Positions 54,485-63,204 of a stretch of DNA of 64,000 bases are shown one piece after another (the stretch's first letter is position 1; every line of letters starts with the position of its first letter). The stretch comes from Pseudomonas campi (GTDB lineage Bacteria > Pseudomonadota > Gammaproteobacteria > Pseudomonadales > Pseudomonadaceae). The position numbers and the translations under genes were made by a program. Below the pieces are notes generated by a model. That model saw nothing but the letters and a program-made list of their open reading frames with translations, did not search any database and was not told the DNA's origin. The stretch is taken from the NCBI RefSeq assembly GCF_013200955.2, contig NZ_CP053697.2, positions 2,294,001-2,358,000 of the forward strand. The letters are read 5' to 3'.

Positions 54485-55350
54485 AGCGGCACGTCCAGCG
54501 TGATCGCTGGCATGAAGGGCACGCACTGCAACGAGCGCACACAGTCGGCCTCCGCTGCCAGTACCGACCAGGTCGGCAGGTTGCGATCCCATTCGACCAG
54601 CGTCGGGCACTTGCCGGCGTGGCGCACCCATTCGGCATACAACTGCCAGGTGGCATCGGCGACCGCACTGCCGTGCTCATCCACCAGCACAGACTCGCCA
54701 TCGGGCAGCTCAACGCGAGTATGGCTGGCCAGATGCACCTCACCGACGCGCTCAGGCGGCAACTGCTGCAAGTATTCCCACGGGTCGCCGCCACAGTTGT
54801 GGCTACTGATCAGCAGGTTGTTCAAATCCAGCAGCACTCCGCAGCCACTGTGCTGGCTCAGGCTGTGCAGAAACTCGACCTCGCTCATCTCGCTGTGCGC
54901 CAGTCGCAGACAAGCGGCCGGGTTTTCGATCAGTACCTCGCGCTGCAACGCGCACTGCAACTGATCGACATGCTCGACCAGGCGATCCAGCGTCGCGCGG
55001 TCATAGGCAATCGGCAGCAAATCGCCGAGGTAGACGCCCGCATGACTGGACCACGCCAGGTGCTCGGACACCAATACCGGTTCATAGCGCCGACACAGTT
55101 CGGCCAGCCGCTGCAGATGCCCGGCATCCAGCGCCTGGGTGCCGCCCAGGGACAAGCCGACCCCGTGCACGGAAAGTGGCAGATGTTCGCGCAAGGCGCC
55201 CATCTGCGCATGCAGCAAACCACCTGCGCCGAAGTAGTTCTCGGCATGGATCTCGATAAAGTCCAGCCGCTGTGGATCGGCCAGCAGAGCCTCGAAATAC
55301 TGCGGCTTGAACGCCACACCGGCGCCCGCTTGCAGTGGTTTGCAGTTCAT
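54481..55350 (-). CDS. bufB: MNIO-family (DUF692) enzyme BufB
   Basis: The 289-residue multinuclear non-heme iron oxygenase has the TIM-barrel signatures of DUF692: DFIEIHAENYFG (E33, H35, E37, N38), VHGVGLSLGG, SEHLAWSSHAG and LLDLNNLLIS. In bufferin systems it converts precursor cysteines to 5-thiooxazoles that bind copper. It starts 9 bases after bufA1 and overlaps bufC. Length is typical (about 280). Confidence 0.93.
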   Translation of the reverse strand: MNCKPLQAGAGVAFKPQYFEALLADPQRLDFIEIHAENYFGAGGLLHAQMGALREHLPLSVHGVGLSLGGTQALDAGHLQRLAELCRRYEPVLVSEHLAWSSHAGVYLGDLLPIAYDRATLDRLVEHVDQLQCALQREVLIENPAACLRLAHSEMSEVEFLHSLSQHSGCGVLLDLNNLLISSHNCGGDPWEYLQQLPPERVGEVHLASHTRVELPDGESVLVDEHGSAVADATWQLYAEWVRHAGKCPTLVEWDRNLPTWSVLAAEADCVRSLQCVPFMPAITLDVPL

Positions 55351-55359
55351 CGACGTTTC

Positions 55360-55653
55360 CTAGCTGCGCTTGAGCGGAGTCAACGAACCCGTGCCCTTGG
55401 GCGTCACGATCGTGGTGCAGGTGCCTGTGGGCACCAGCTTCCAGGCATCGCCCTGGTAGTCGACCTTGGACGTTCCGGCACAGGATGTTCCGGGGCCGGC
55501 GGCACAATCGTTCTGCCCGGCCAGGGAGATGCCATAGCACTTTTCCTTGCCGGCGTTGACCGCAGTTTGCGCGGCACTGACGCTGGTGACGCTGGCCAGC
55601 AATGCACTGGCCAGAGACAGCGCCAGGGTGGCGTTGAAGGTACGACGATCCAT
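55360..55653 (-). CDS. bufA1: Bufferin precursor peptide BufA1 (DUF2282)
   Basis: The 97-residue precursor has a signal peptide (1-27, ending SVSA) and four cysteines, C39, C50, C58 and C79, in the contexts [30 protein letters not shown] and PTGTC. These are the conserved positions of BufA1/DUF2282 copper-sequestering RiPPs. It should be modified in the cytosol by BufB/BufC and exported to the periplasm. Start ATG 55653 ([12 protein letters not shown]) with AGGA 9 bases upstream. It is followed by bufB within 10 bases. Confidence 0.93.
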   Translation of the reverse strand: MDRRTFNATLALSLASALLASVTSVSAAQTAVNAGKEKCYGISLAGQNDCAAGPGTSCAGTSKVDYQGDAWKLVPTGTCTTIVTPKGTGSLTPLKRS

Positions 55654-55689
55654 ATGTAATTCCTCATGCAATCAAGGGTAACGCCGGGC

Positions 55690-56310
55690 TCACTGCAGCC
55701 TGGCAAACGCCCGCTGCACTGCCGGGCGAGCGCTGATACGCGCCACCCAGTCCTGTACTGCGGGAAAACGGGAAAGTTCGACACCGGCGTAATCCGCCAC
55801 TCGCAGCCAACCAAAATGACTGATATCGGCCAGCGAATACTCGGCACCCGCCAACCAGGGGTGTTCGCTCAGACGTGCCTCGAGTACCCCGGTCAGGCGC
55901 ACGGCTTCGCTGCAATAGCGCTCGATGGCCACGGCAATCGGTTGTGCGGCCGAGCGCAGAAACCAGCCCGCCTGGCCGAACATCGGGCCAACGGCGGAGA
56001 CCTGCAAAAACAGATACTCCATCGCGCGCCAGCGGGCGAAGGCGTCCTCTGGCAACAGCCCTGGGCTTTTCTGCGCCAGGTACAAGAGGATGGCCCCGGA
56101 CTCGAATACCGAGATCGGCTGCCCAGCCGGCCCGTCGAGATCGACGATGACCGGGATGCGACCATTCGGGTTAAGCGCCAGAAATGCCGGGCGCTTCTGC
56201 TCGCCGGCGGCCAGATTGAGCTTGATCAGCTGGTAGTCGAGGCCAAGCTCCTCCAGGGCGATTGGTATCTTCACGCCGTTCGGCGTATTGGCGGTGTACA
56301 GCTCGATCAT
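55690..56310 (-). CDS. GST-family protein (YfcG/disulfide oxidoreductase type) in the bufferin operon
   Basis: A 206-residue GST: MIELYTANTPNGVKIPIALEE, NPNGRIPVIVD and ESGAILLYLAQKSP in the thioredoxin-like part, and YSLADISHFGWLRVA at the helical N-cap. TPNG replaces the cysteine of related CxxS enzymes, as in E. coli YfcG, a glutathione-disulfide reductase. Its ATG overlaps the DoxX stop (ATGA) and it precedes bufA1 by 36 bases. A thiol/disulfide function could help the precursor cysteines. Confidence 0.9.
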   Translation of the reverse strand: MIELYTANTPNGVKIPIALEELGLDYQLIKLNLAAGEQKRPAFLALNPNGRIPVIVDLDGPAGQPISVFESGAILLYLAQKSPGLLPEDAFARWRAMEYLFLQVSAVGPMFGQAGWFLRSAAQPIAVAIERYCSEAVRLTGVLEARLSEHPWLAGAEYSLADISHFGWLRVADYAGVELSRFPAVQDWVARISARPAVQRAFARLQ

Positions 56311-56819
56311 TGGCCCAGCCTCTGAATCTGCTCGGCAAATGCCTCACTCTCGCCCGCCATGACCTGCTGGCAGGCACTGTGCGGATGTTGCCGATGCCGC
56401 CAGGCACGGGCGATCAGGTGGTCGATGGAGAGTCGCCCGCCGCCGTGACTGATCAACAGCAGCAATGCCACCGCCCAGGTGCCGTGGGTGGCCCAGGCAT
56501 CGGGATAGACCAGGGTCTGAATCACCAGGGTCATACCCAGCAGACCGAGCGCCGCCAGGCGGGTGGCCAGGCCCAGCAGAAGCAGCACTGGCAACAGATG
56601 CTCGGCAGCCACCGCCAACCAGGCCGCAGTAATGGGCGCCAGCAGTGGCAGGCGGTACTCTTCCTGAAACAGGTACAGCGCGTTATCACTCAGTTGCCAA
56701 CCGTCGACCTTGGTACGGCCGGACTGCCAGAACAGCGCACCGGGAAACAGGCGCGCCAGCAACACCGGAGCGCTGCTGAGCAAACCAGGCAGACGGGATA
56801 GAAGCGGACGAGCACTCAT
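56307..56819 (-). CDS. DoxX-family membrane protein of the bufferin operon
   Basis: A 170-residue inner-membrane protein with four hydrophobic segments and the DoxX pattern LLARLFPGALFWQSGRTKVDGW, AEHLLPVLLLLGLATRLAAL and IDHLIARA. DoxX proteins are common partners of bufferin and related MNIO operons (HvfX/BufD position). Start ATG at 56819. It couples by overlap to the GST gene and follows the YHS gene by 59 bases. Confidence 0.88.
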   Translation of the reverse strand: MSARPLLSRLPGLLSSAPVLLARLFPGALFWQSGRTKVDGWQLSDNALYLFQEEYRLPLLAPITAAWLAVAAEHLLPVLLLLGLATRLAALGLLGMTLVIQTLVYPDAWATHGTWAVALLLLISHGGGRLSIDHLIARAWRHRQHPHSACQQVMAGESEAFAEQIQRLGQ

Positions 56820-56878
56820 GCTGCATTCCTCGGACAAGTGAACGGCCTGGCGCCCGATGGCGCCAGGCCGTTCAGGGG

Positions 56879-57382
56879 TTACAGGGTGTTGGCGGCCTTG
56901 TCCTTGATCAGCGGCCAGTTGGCCTCGGCCTTCTGAATGTTGCCCGCCACGTCCTGCGACCACTTCTGGAACACATCGGCGTTGACGTTCAGATAGAGCT
57001 TGCCGTCGACCACTTTGAACTGGGTCGGGTCCACGTCGAGCTTCTTGCCCAGCGCTGCGCCCATGGCGCAATAACCGCCGTACTGCGGAGCGTACTGGCT
57101 CGGATTGGCCTGGAATTTCTGCAGGTTTTCCGCGGAAGCGAAGTAGTAGGTGGCGCCGTCATGTTTGGCGGCGAAGCGCTTGTCACCGAGGGTCGGCATG
57201 CCTTTGCTGAAATAGGCCACGCTGTCATAGCCCTTGAGGATAACGGCCTGGGCATCGACGTTGATGGCGGCGGTAGAAGTCTCGTCGTAGGCGTAGCTGC
57301 TGGTGACGGTCAGCAGTGCACCGGCACCCAGGGTCAGTGCGGCGGCCAGGGAGCTGGCGATAACGGATTTTTTCAGGTTCAT
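56879..57382 (-). CDS. Exported YHS-domain protein, first gene of the bufferin operon
   Basis: The 167-residue protein has a signal peptide (about 1-31, ending SSYA) and a YHS-like domain (GYDSVAYF, KHDGATYYFASAENLQKFQ, YAPQYGGYCAMGAALGK) with one cysteine in GYCAMG. YHS domains bind copper or other metals in several families, which would fit copper buffering. Start ATG 57382 with AAGGAAA upstream. It is divergent from the first LysR gene, 175 bases apart. Confidence 0.88.
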   Translation of the reverse strand: MNLKKSVIASSLAAALTLGAGALLTVTSSYAYDETSTAAINVDAQAVILKGYDSVAYFSKGMPTLGDKRFAAKHDGATYYFASAENLQKFQANPSQYAPQYGGYCAMGAALGKKLDVDPTQFKVVDGKLYLNVNADVFQKWSQDVAGNIQKAEANWPLIKDKAANTL

Positions 57383-57557
57383 GGGGCGTTTCCTTAGGGC
57401 TCTGATGAGGTGATCGGGTCGCCGTCGACGGTCATGCCGTCGACGTGGAATCACTCTAAGGAAACAAGAAACGGACAAGAACAGACGCTTTTTACAAGGA
57501 ACAATTGCAGCTAATGGAATTAATCGACCACACTTGCAGGCCTACAAGGAGCCGCCC
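57383..57557. promoter_or_regulatory. Divergent control region between the YHS/bufferin operon and LysR gene
   Basis: It contains a direct repeat of GCCGTCGACG (57421-57430 and 57435-57444), each a CGTCGACG palindrome half-site-like block, and A/T-rich DNA near 57480-57530. LysR-type control of the operon is the natural reading; no binding site can be proved. Confidence 0.45.
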
Positions 57558-58472
57558 ATGGACAGATTCCAGGAAATGCAGGTGTTTCTCGCCGTCGCCG
57601 AGGAGCAAAGTTTCGCCGCGGCGGCGCGCCGCCTGAACATGTCGCCGCCCAGCGTGACCCGCGCCGTGGCGGCTCTGGAAGAACGCATCGGCACCCTGCT
57701 GCTGGCCCGCACCACGCGCAGCGTGCATATCACCGAAGCCGGTCAGCGCTATGTGGAAGATTGCCGGCGCATCCTCGCCGAACTGGAGGAAGCCGAAGAG
57801 TCGGCCGCCGGCAGCCATGCCATGCCGCGCGGGCAACTCACCCTCACCGCGCCGGTGCTGTTTGGCGAGCTCTATGTCACCCCGGTGATGGTCGATTACC
57901 TGAACGAATACCCGGCGGTGAACATCAAGGCGTTGCTGGTCGATCGGGTGGTCAGCATGGTCGACGATGGTATCGACGTGGCCATCCGCATCGGCAACCT
58001 GCCCGACAGCGGCCTGCACACCGTCAAGGTCGGTGAAGTGCGCCAGGTGATCTGTGCCTCTCCCGCTTACCTCGCCGAACATGGCCGCCCACAGCATCCC
58101 GAGCAGTTGCAGCAACATCGCATCGCCCTGTCGTCTGCCAGTCACCTGCTCAGCGACTGGCACTTCGCCGGCGTCGATGGCCCCGTGAGCGTGCGTACCG
58201 AGCCGCGGCTGATCGTCACCGCCAACCAGGCCGCGATCAATGCGGCCTGCATGGGCTGGGGAGTGACCCGCGTACTCTCTTATCAGGTGGCCGGCAAAAT
58301 TGCCGCCGGCGAGCTGGAAGTCGTCCTGCAGGACTTCGAGCAGCCGCCGCTGCCCATCCACGTGGTCTACCAGGGCGGGCGCAAGATCAGCGCCAAGGTG
58401 CGCAGCTTCGTCGATTTCTGCGCCGCCCGCCTGAGCCAGGACGTCGCCCTCAACCCGGGGCGCAAGGGCTGA
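57558..58472 (+). CDS. LysR-type transcriptional regulator 1
   Basis: The 304-residue regulator has an N-terminal winged HTH (FAAAARRLNMSPPSVTRAVAALEERIG) and a C-terminal periplasmic-binding-fold effector domain (DSGLHTVKVGEVRQVICASPAYL). Start ATG 57558 with AAGGAG 6 bases upstream. It is divergent from the bufferin operon and two bases before a second LysR gene of similar sequence, so it is a tandem duplication. Confidence 0.94.
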   Translation: MDRFQEMQVFLAVAEEQSFAAAARRLNMSPPSVTRAVAALEERIGTLLLARTTRSVHITEAGQRYVEDCRRILAELEEAEESAAGSHAMPRGQLTLTAPVLFGELYVTPVMVDYLNEYPAVNIKALLVDRVVSMVDDGIDVAIRIGNLPDSGLHTVKVGEVRQVICASPAYLAEHGRPQHPEQLQQHRIALSSASHLLSDWHFAGVDGPVSVRTEPRLIVTANQAAINAACMGWGVTRVLSYQVAGKIAAGELEVVLQDFEQPPLPIHVVYQGGRKISAKVRSFVDFCAARLSQDVALNPGRKG

Positions 58473-58473
58473 G

Positions 58474-59373
58474 ATGGACCGCCATCATGAGATGAGCGTG
58501 TTTCTGGCGGTGGCCAGTGAGCTGAGCCTGGCGGCAGCAGCGCGCCGTCTGGAGATCTCCGCGCCCACCGTGACCCGCGCCCTGGCCTCGCTGGAAAACC
58601 GCCTGGGGGTCACCTTGCTGCAGCGCAGCACACGCGGCGTCAGCCTCAGCGCGGCTGGCGAGCGCTTTGCCCATGATTGTCGACGCATCCTGCAGGATGT
58701 CAGCGACGCCGAAGCCTCCGCCTGCGGCCTGCATGCCCAGCCACGCGGTCATCTGCATCTGGCCTCGCCGTTGCTGTTTGGCCAGCAACTGCTGATGCCC
58801 ATCGTGCTGGACTACTTGAACGACTATCCCGAGGTGCAGGTCTTGGCCCACTTCATGGACCGCTTTCCCAACCTGCACGAAGAAGGGGTGGACGTGGCCA
58901 TGCTGGCCGGCGAGCTGGCCGACTCCTCGCTGTTCGCCGTCAGGGTCGGCGACATCCGCCGGATTGTCTGCGCCAGCCCTAGCTACCTGGCTGCACAGGG
59001 CACGCCGCAGCATCCCGAGGAGCTGCGCAGTCATGCGGTCGTTCACTCCAGCGCCGACGCCCGCCTGCCCGAGTGGCGCTTTCGCGAGGGCGCAATGCCC
59101 CTCAACATTGCCCTGCGCCCACGCCTGAGCTGTGCCACCAACCAGGCCGCCATCGCCGCCGCCTGCCGGCATGCCGGGCTGACTCGCTGCATGAACTATC
59201 AAGTGCATGAGCAACTCGCCCAGGGCCATCTGGTGCGGGTGCTGCAAGCCTTTGAACCGGCCGCCGTGCCCGTGCACCTGGCCTATCGCGAAGGCCGCAA
59301 GGCCGCCGCGCGGGTGCGCAGCTTTGTCGACTTCGCCAGCCAGCAGCTGCGACAACATCCAGCGCTGCGCTGA
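58474..59373 (+). CDS. LysR-type transcriptional regulator 2 (tandem paralogue)
   Basis: The 299-residue regulator has the HTH LAAAARRLEISAPTVTRALASLENRLG and an effector domain close to that of its upstream neighbour (SPLLFGQQLLMPIVLDYLNDYPEVQ against the neighbour's VLFGELYVTPVMVDYLNEYPAV). It starts two bases after the first LysR stop. The two paralogues probably have different ligands or targets; the GST-oxidoreductase block downstream is the nearest candidate. Confidence 0.94.
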   Translation: MDRHHEMSVFLAVASELSLAAAARRLEISAPTVTRALASLENRLGVTLLQRSTRGVSLSAAGERFAHDCRRILQDVSDAEASACGLHAQPRGHLHLASPLLFGQQLLMPIVLDYLNDYPEVQVLAHFMDRFPNLHEEGVDVAMLAGELADSSLFAVRVGDIRRIVCASPSYLAAQGTPQHPEELRSHAVVHSSADARLPEWRFREGAMPLNIALRPRLSCATNQAAIAAACRHAGLTRCMNYQVHEQLAQGHLVRVLQAFEPAAVPVHLAYREGRKAAARVRSFVDFASQQLRQHPALR

Positions 59374-59554
59374 GCACAGTAGCGCGGCCTGGCGCCGTGC
59401 CACATTGCTTTCTTGCAGCTACTGAAATAAAGGATTGTGATTTTTGGTGATTCTGCTGATTCACGCTTAGGCAGAGTATGGCTCCCATCAGCGCGGCCCC
59501 ACTTAGGTAACCCCGGCCCGCTGAGCCCTCACTCACTCAAGCGCGGAGCCCAGC

Positions 59555-60184
59555 ATGTCGCACAATCCGATCAAACTTTACCGTCACCCACTCTCGGGCC
59601 ATGCCCATCGCGTCGAGCTGCTGCTCTCGCTGCTCAACCTGCCCAGCGAACTGGTCTTCGTTGACCTGGCCAAGGGCGCGCACAAGCAGCCGGAGTTCCT
59701 CGCCCTCAACTCCTTCGGCCAGGTGCCGGTGATCGACGACAACGGCAGCGTGCTCAGCGACTCCAACGCCATCCTGGTCTACCTGGCGCAGAAGTACGAC
59801 AACGGCCGCTGGCTACCGAGCGAGCCGCTGGCCGCTGCCAAGGTACAGCGCTGGCTCTCGGTCGCCGCCGGGCAGATCGCCTCGGGCCCCGCCACCGCCC
59901 GCCTGATTACCGTATTCGGCGCGCCGTACAACGCCGAGGAAACCATTGCCCGCTCCCATGCCCTGCTCAAGGTGATGGACCAGGAGCTGAGCGCCAGCCC
60001 GTTCCTGGCCAGCACCCAGCCAACCCTGGCCGATGTGGCCGGCTATACCTATATCGCCCATGCCCCGGAAGGCAATGTGTCGCTGGCCGACTACCCACAT
60101 GTTCGCGCCTGGCTGGCCCGTATCGAAGCCCTGCCCGGTTTCGTACCGATGCAGCGCACGGCTATCGGCCTGCAGAGCGCCTGA
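59555..60184 (+). CDS. Glutathione S-transferase family protein
   Basis: A 209-residue GST: the thioredoxin half starts [22 protein letters not shown], with [28 protein letters not shown]; the helical half contains [19 protein letters not shown] near the N-terminus (PLSGHAHR) is the likely active-site group. It lies 67 bases upstream of the three-domain oxidoreductase on the same strand. The substrate is unknown. Confidence 0.92.
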   Translation: MSHNPIKLYRHPLSGHAHRVELLLSLLNLPSELVFVDLAKGAHKQPEFLALNSFGQVPVIDDNGSVLSDSNAILVYLAQKYDNGRWLPSEPLAAAKVQRWLSVAAGQIASGPATARLITVFGAPYNAEETIARSHALLKVMDQELSASPFLASTQPTLADVAGYTYIAHAPEGNVSLADYPHVRAWLARIEALPGFVPMQRTAIGLQSA

Positions 60185-60251
60185 GTCCATCGGGCCTGGC
60201 CAGCGTTCGATAGCACGCTGGCCAGTTTCTCCCTGTTGATGGAGACCGCAC

Positions 60252-62306
60252 ATGAACCTGCCTCCCGAACCCACCTCTTCGCCCTGGCATGCCGGGGAGC
60301 AGCAGCTGCAGGCCAGCCTTGGGGTCGCCGAGCGCATGGCGGTGTTCGGCAGCAAGGTGATCCGCGATTACATGCCGGATCAACACCGCAATTTCTACCG
60401 GCAACTGCCGTTCATTCTGCTAGGGACGGTGGATGCCGAAGGCCGCCCCTGGGCCAGTATTCTCGAAGGCGCAGCGGGCTTTGCCCACTCGCCTGATCCA
60501 CGCCGGCTGCAGCTGGATACCTCGCCACAGCCCAGCGACCCCGCCGCCCGTGCCCTGCAGGCCGGCGCAGCGGTCGGCCTGCTCGGCATCGAGCTGCACA
60601 CGCGGCGGCGCAACCGGGTCAATGGCACGGTCGAACGCCATGGCGAAAACGGCCTGAGCATCGCGGTCGAACACGCCTTCGGCAACTGCCCGCAATACAT
60701 CCAGCTACGCCAGTTGCAGCTTCAACCCCAGGCAGCGGCCGCGGCCAGCGCACCGGCCGAACAGCGCGACACGCTGGATGACGCCGCCCGCGCCACGATT
60801 GGCCAGGCCGATACGTTCTTCGTCGCCAGCTATGTCGAACACGCCGACGGCAGCCGCTCGGTGGATGTCTCCCATCGCGGCGGGCAGAGCGGCTTCGTGC
60901 GCGTGCAGGGCAATCGTCTGACCATTCCCGACTTCGCCGGCAACCTGCACTTCAACACCCTCGGCAATCTGCTGATTAACCCACGTGCCGGACTGCTGTT
61001 CATCGACTTTGCCAGCGGCGATCTGCTGCAGCTCAGCGGGCGCACCGAACTGATTCTCGAAGGCCCGCAGATCGCCGCCTTCCAGGGTGCGGAGCGGCTC
61101 TGGCAGCTGGATGTCGAGCAACTGGTACGGCGCCCCGCCGCGCTCAGGCTGCGCTGGCAATTCGAGGGTTACTCGCCGAACAGCCTGCTGACCGGCAGCT
61201 GGAGCGAGGCCGAAGCCCGCCTGGCTGCCGAAGCCTTGCGCGAGCAATGGCGCACGCTGCGGGTGGCACGCATCGTCGAGGAAAGCGCCAATATCCGCTC
61301 CTTCTACCTGGAGCCGGCCGATGGCGCCGGCTTGCCGATTTTCCAGGCCGGTCAGCATCTGCCCCTGCGCCTGCGCATCCCAGGCCAGGCGCAACCGCTG
61401 ATCCGCACTTACAGCCTGAGCAGCGCACCGTCCGACCAATTCCTGCGCATCAGCGTCAAGCGCGAGGGCCTGGTCTCGACCTACCTGCACGAGCAGATCG
61501 ACGTCGGCAGCCTGCTCGAATGCCGCGCGCCGCAGGGCCGCTTCAGCCTCGATGCCGAGCAGCGCCGACCTTTGGTGCTGCTGGCTGCCGGGGTTGGCGT
61601 CACGCCTCTGCTGGCGATGCTGCGCGAAGTGATCTACCAGAACCTGCGCCTGCGCCGCTCGCGACGGGTGTGGTTCGTCCAGAGCGCCCGGCAGCTGGCC
61701 GATCTGGCTTTTCGCGAGGAGCTACAGACCTTACTGCAGCGCGGCGGCGAGGCGATACAGGCCGTGCGCCTGCTCAGCCAGCCGGAAGCACAAGCCAGCG
61801 AGGGCGAGGACTTCGAACTGAGCGGACGCATCGATATCGACCTGCTCAAACATCTGCTGCCCTTCGACGATTTCGATTTCTACCTGTGCGGGCCGAGTGC
61901 TTTCACCCAGGACCTGTACGACGGCCTGCGCGCGCTGAACATCGGCGATGAACGCATCCATGCGGAAACCTTCGGCCCGTCGAGCCTGCGTCGCCAGGTC
62001 AGCCAGGCAGCCCCGGCGCCGGAGCAACCGCCAGCCGCCACCGCGCCGGTTGCCGTGCTGTTCCAGCACTCAGCCAAGGAAGCCCGCTGGACACCCGGCA
62101 GCGGCAGCCTGCTGGAGCTGGCCGAGAGCCGCGGCCTGAACCCGGAATTCAGTTGCCGCGGCGGCTCCTGCGGCACCTGCCGCACGCGCCTGCTCGCTGG
62201 CCAGGTGCACTACCCCATGCCACCCGCCGAAACACCTGCCGCTGGCGAGGTGCTGATCTGCTGCGCCATACCGGCTGGCGATAAACCGCTGCTACTCGAC
62301 CTATAA
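60252..62306 (+). CDS. Three-domain FMN/FAD/[2Fe-2S] oxidoreductase fusion
   Basis: A 684-residue cytosolic protein. Residues about 1-300 are a pyridoxamine-phosphate-oxidase-like FMN split barrel ([33 protein letters not shown]). Residues about 335-570 are a ferredoxin-NADP reductase type domain ([38 protein letters not shown]). Residues about 600-684 are a plant-type 2Fe-2S ferredoxin ([17 protein letters not shown]). NAD(P)H electrons could pass through FAD and the cluster to the FMN barrel. The substrate is unknown; GST and DUF1348 neighbours suggest detoxification. Confidence 0.92.
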   Translation: MNLPPEPTSSPWHAGEQQLQASLGVAERMAVFGSKVIRDYMPDQHRNFYRQLPFILLGTVDAEGRPWASILEGAAGFAHSPDPRRLQLDTSPQPSDPAARALQAGAAVGLLGIELHTRRRNRVNGTVERHGENGLSIAVEHAFGNCPQYIQLRQLQLQPQAAAAASAPAEQRDTLDDAARATIGQADTFFVASYVEHADGSRSVDVSHRGGQSGFVRVQGNRLTIPDFAGNLHFNTLGNLLINPRAGLLFIDFASGDLLQLSGRTELILEGPQIAAFQGAERLWQLDVEQLVRRPAALRLRWQFEGYSPNSLLTGSWSEAEARLAAEALREQWRTLRVARIVEESANIRSFYLEPADGAGLPIFQAGQHLPLRLRIPGQAQPLIRTYSLSSAPSDQFLRISVKREGLVSTYLHEQIDVGSLLECRAPQGRFSLDAEQRRPLVLLAAGVGVTPLLAMLREVIYQNLRLRRSRRVWFVQSARQLADLAFREELQTLLQRGGEAIQAVRLLSQPEAQASEGEDFELSGRIDIDLLKHLLPFDDFDFYLCGPSAFTQDLYDGLRALNIGDERIHAETFGPSSLRRQVSQAAPAPEQPPAATAPVAVLFQHSAKEARWTPGSGSLLELAESRGLNPEFSCRGGSCGTCRTRLLAGQVHYPMPPAETPAAGEVLICCAIPAGDKPLLLDL

Positions 62307-62325
62307 CCGACATCAGGACCGTGCC

Positions 62326-62802
62326 ATGAGCCATGCCGAACAACGCCCACCCCTGCCACCCTTTACCCGCGACAGCGCCGTGCAGAAAGTGCGCATGGCC
62401 GAAGACGGCTGGAACAGCCGAGATCCGGAACGCGTAGCGCTGGCTTATACCGCCGACAGCCGCTGGCGCAACCGCAACGAGTTCCCCGTGGGCCGTGAAC
62501 AGATCCGTGCCTTTCTCGCCGGCAAGTGGCAACGCGAGCAGGAGTACCGCCTGATCAAGGAGCTCTGGGCATTCACCGACAACCGCATCGCCGTGCGCTT
62601 CGCCTACGAGTGGCACGACGCCAACGGCCAGTGGTTTCGTTCCTACGGCAACGAGAACTGGGAATTCGATGAACACGGATTGATGCGCGAGCGCCATGCC
62701 AGCATCAACGACCTGGCAATCCGTGAACAGGATCGCCTGTTCCACTGGCCTCAGGGCAGCCGCCCGGATGGATACCCTAGCCTTAGCGAACTCGGTCTGT
62801 AA
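62326..62802 (+). CDS. DUF1348 / NTF2-like protein
   Basis: The 158-residue cytosolic protein shows the DUF1348 pattern: [65 protein letters not shown] and [13 protein letters not shown]. The fold is nuclear-transport-factor-2-like; the function is not known. It follows the oxidoreductase gene by 19 bases. Its terminator, 50 bases downstream, carries the second 266-bp element in its loop. Confidence 0.93.
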   Translation: MSHAEQRPPLPPFTRDSAVQKVRMAEDGWNSRDPERVALAYTADSRWRNRNEFPVGREQIRAFLAGKWQREQEYRLIKELWAFTDNRIAVRFAYEWHDANGQWFRSYGNENWEFDEHGLMRERHASINDLAIREQDRLFHWPQGSRPDGYPSLSELGL

Positions 62803-62852
62803 CCACCTTTAGCACACTCTTGAAGGTCAGCCTTCCACGCTCCTTGGCCTTG

Positions 62853-63145
62853 CGGCGCCCTAGGGTCTGTTCCCGTTTCGTTCGCGAACCGCGTTGCTGC
62901 GCAAAATCGCGCCAGGCTAGGCGCGGGACGCAGGCAATGGTCATTCCCTTGCCAAGTCCCGCAACGACGCATGGCGCGATTTTGCGCGCAACCCGAAGGG
63001 ACGGGCCTGTTTTCGCGCGGGACGTCGTTACTCGACGGCTCATTTGGACGACCAAACCTCGCGTCTCGCGCCTAGCCCCGCGCAAAAACAGGCTCCGTCG
63101 CGACCGTGAACGAAACGGGAACAGACCCTAGTGGCGCCGTTCTTT
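62853..63145 (+). terminator. Rho-independent terminator of the DUF1348 gene, interrupted by the 266-bp element
   Basis: Without the insert the DNA reads CGGCGCC-CTAGT-GGCGCCG followed by TTCTTTTTG: a 7-bp perfect stem, 5-base loop and T-tract. The stem halves are at 62853-62859 and 63133-63139, and the element lies between the TA of the loop. A very similar intact hairpin with the same CTAGT loop is at 53554-53578. Confidence 0.85.
62863..63128. mobile_element. 266-bp terminal-inverted-repeat element, copy 2 (MITE-like)
   Basis: Same length and ends as copy 1 (2990-3255), with 11 base differences. Both junctions are TA (62861-62862 and 63129-63130), consistent with a 2-bp TA target duplication. 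The end repeats are again perfect, with a base that differs from copy 1 changed at both ends, so pairing is kept. No coding capacity. Confidence 0.88.
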
Positions 63146-63204
63146 TTGTTAACAACGGACAGCAGACGCGCTAGCCTCGCCCTTCCACCCTAGGAGTACC
63201 CGCC

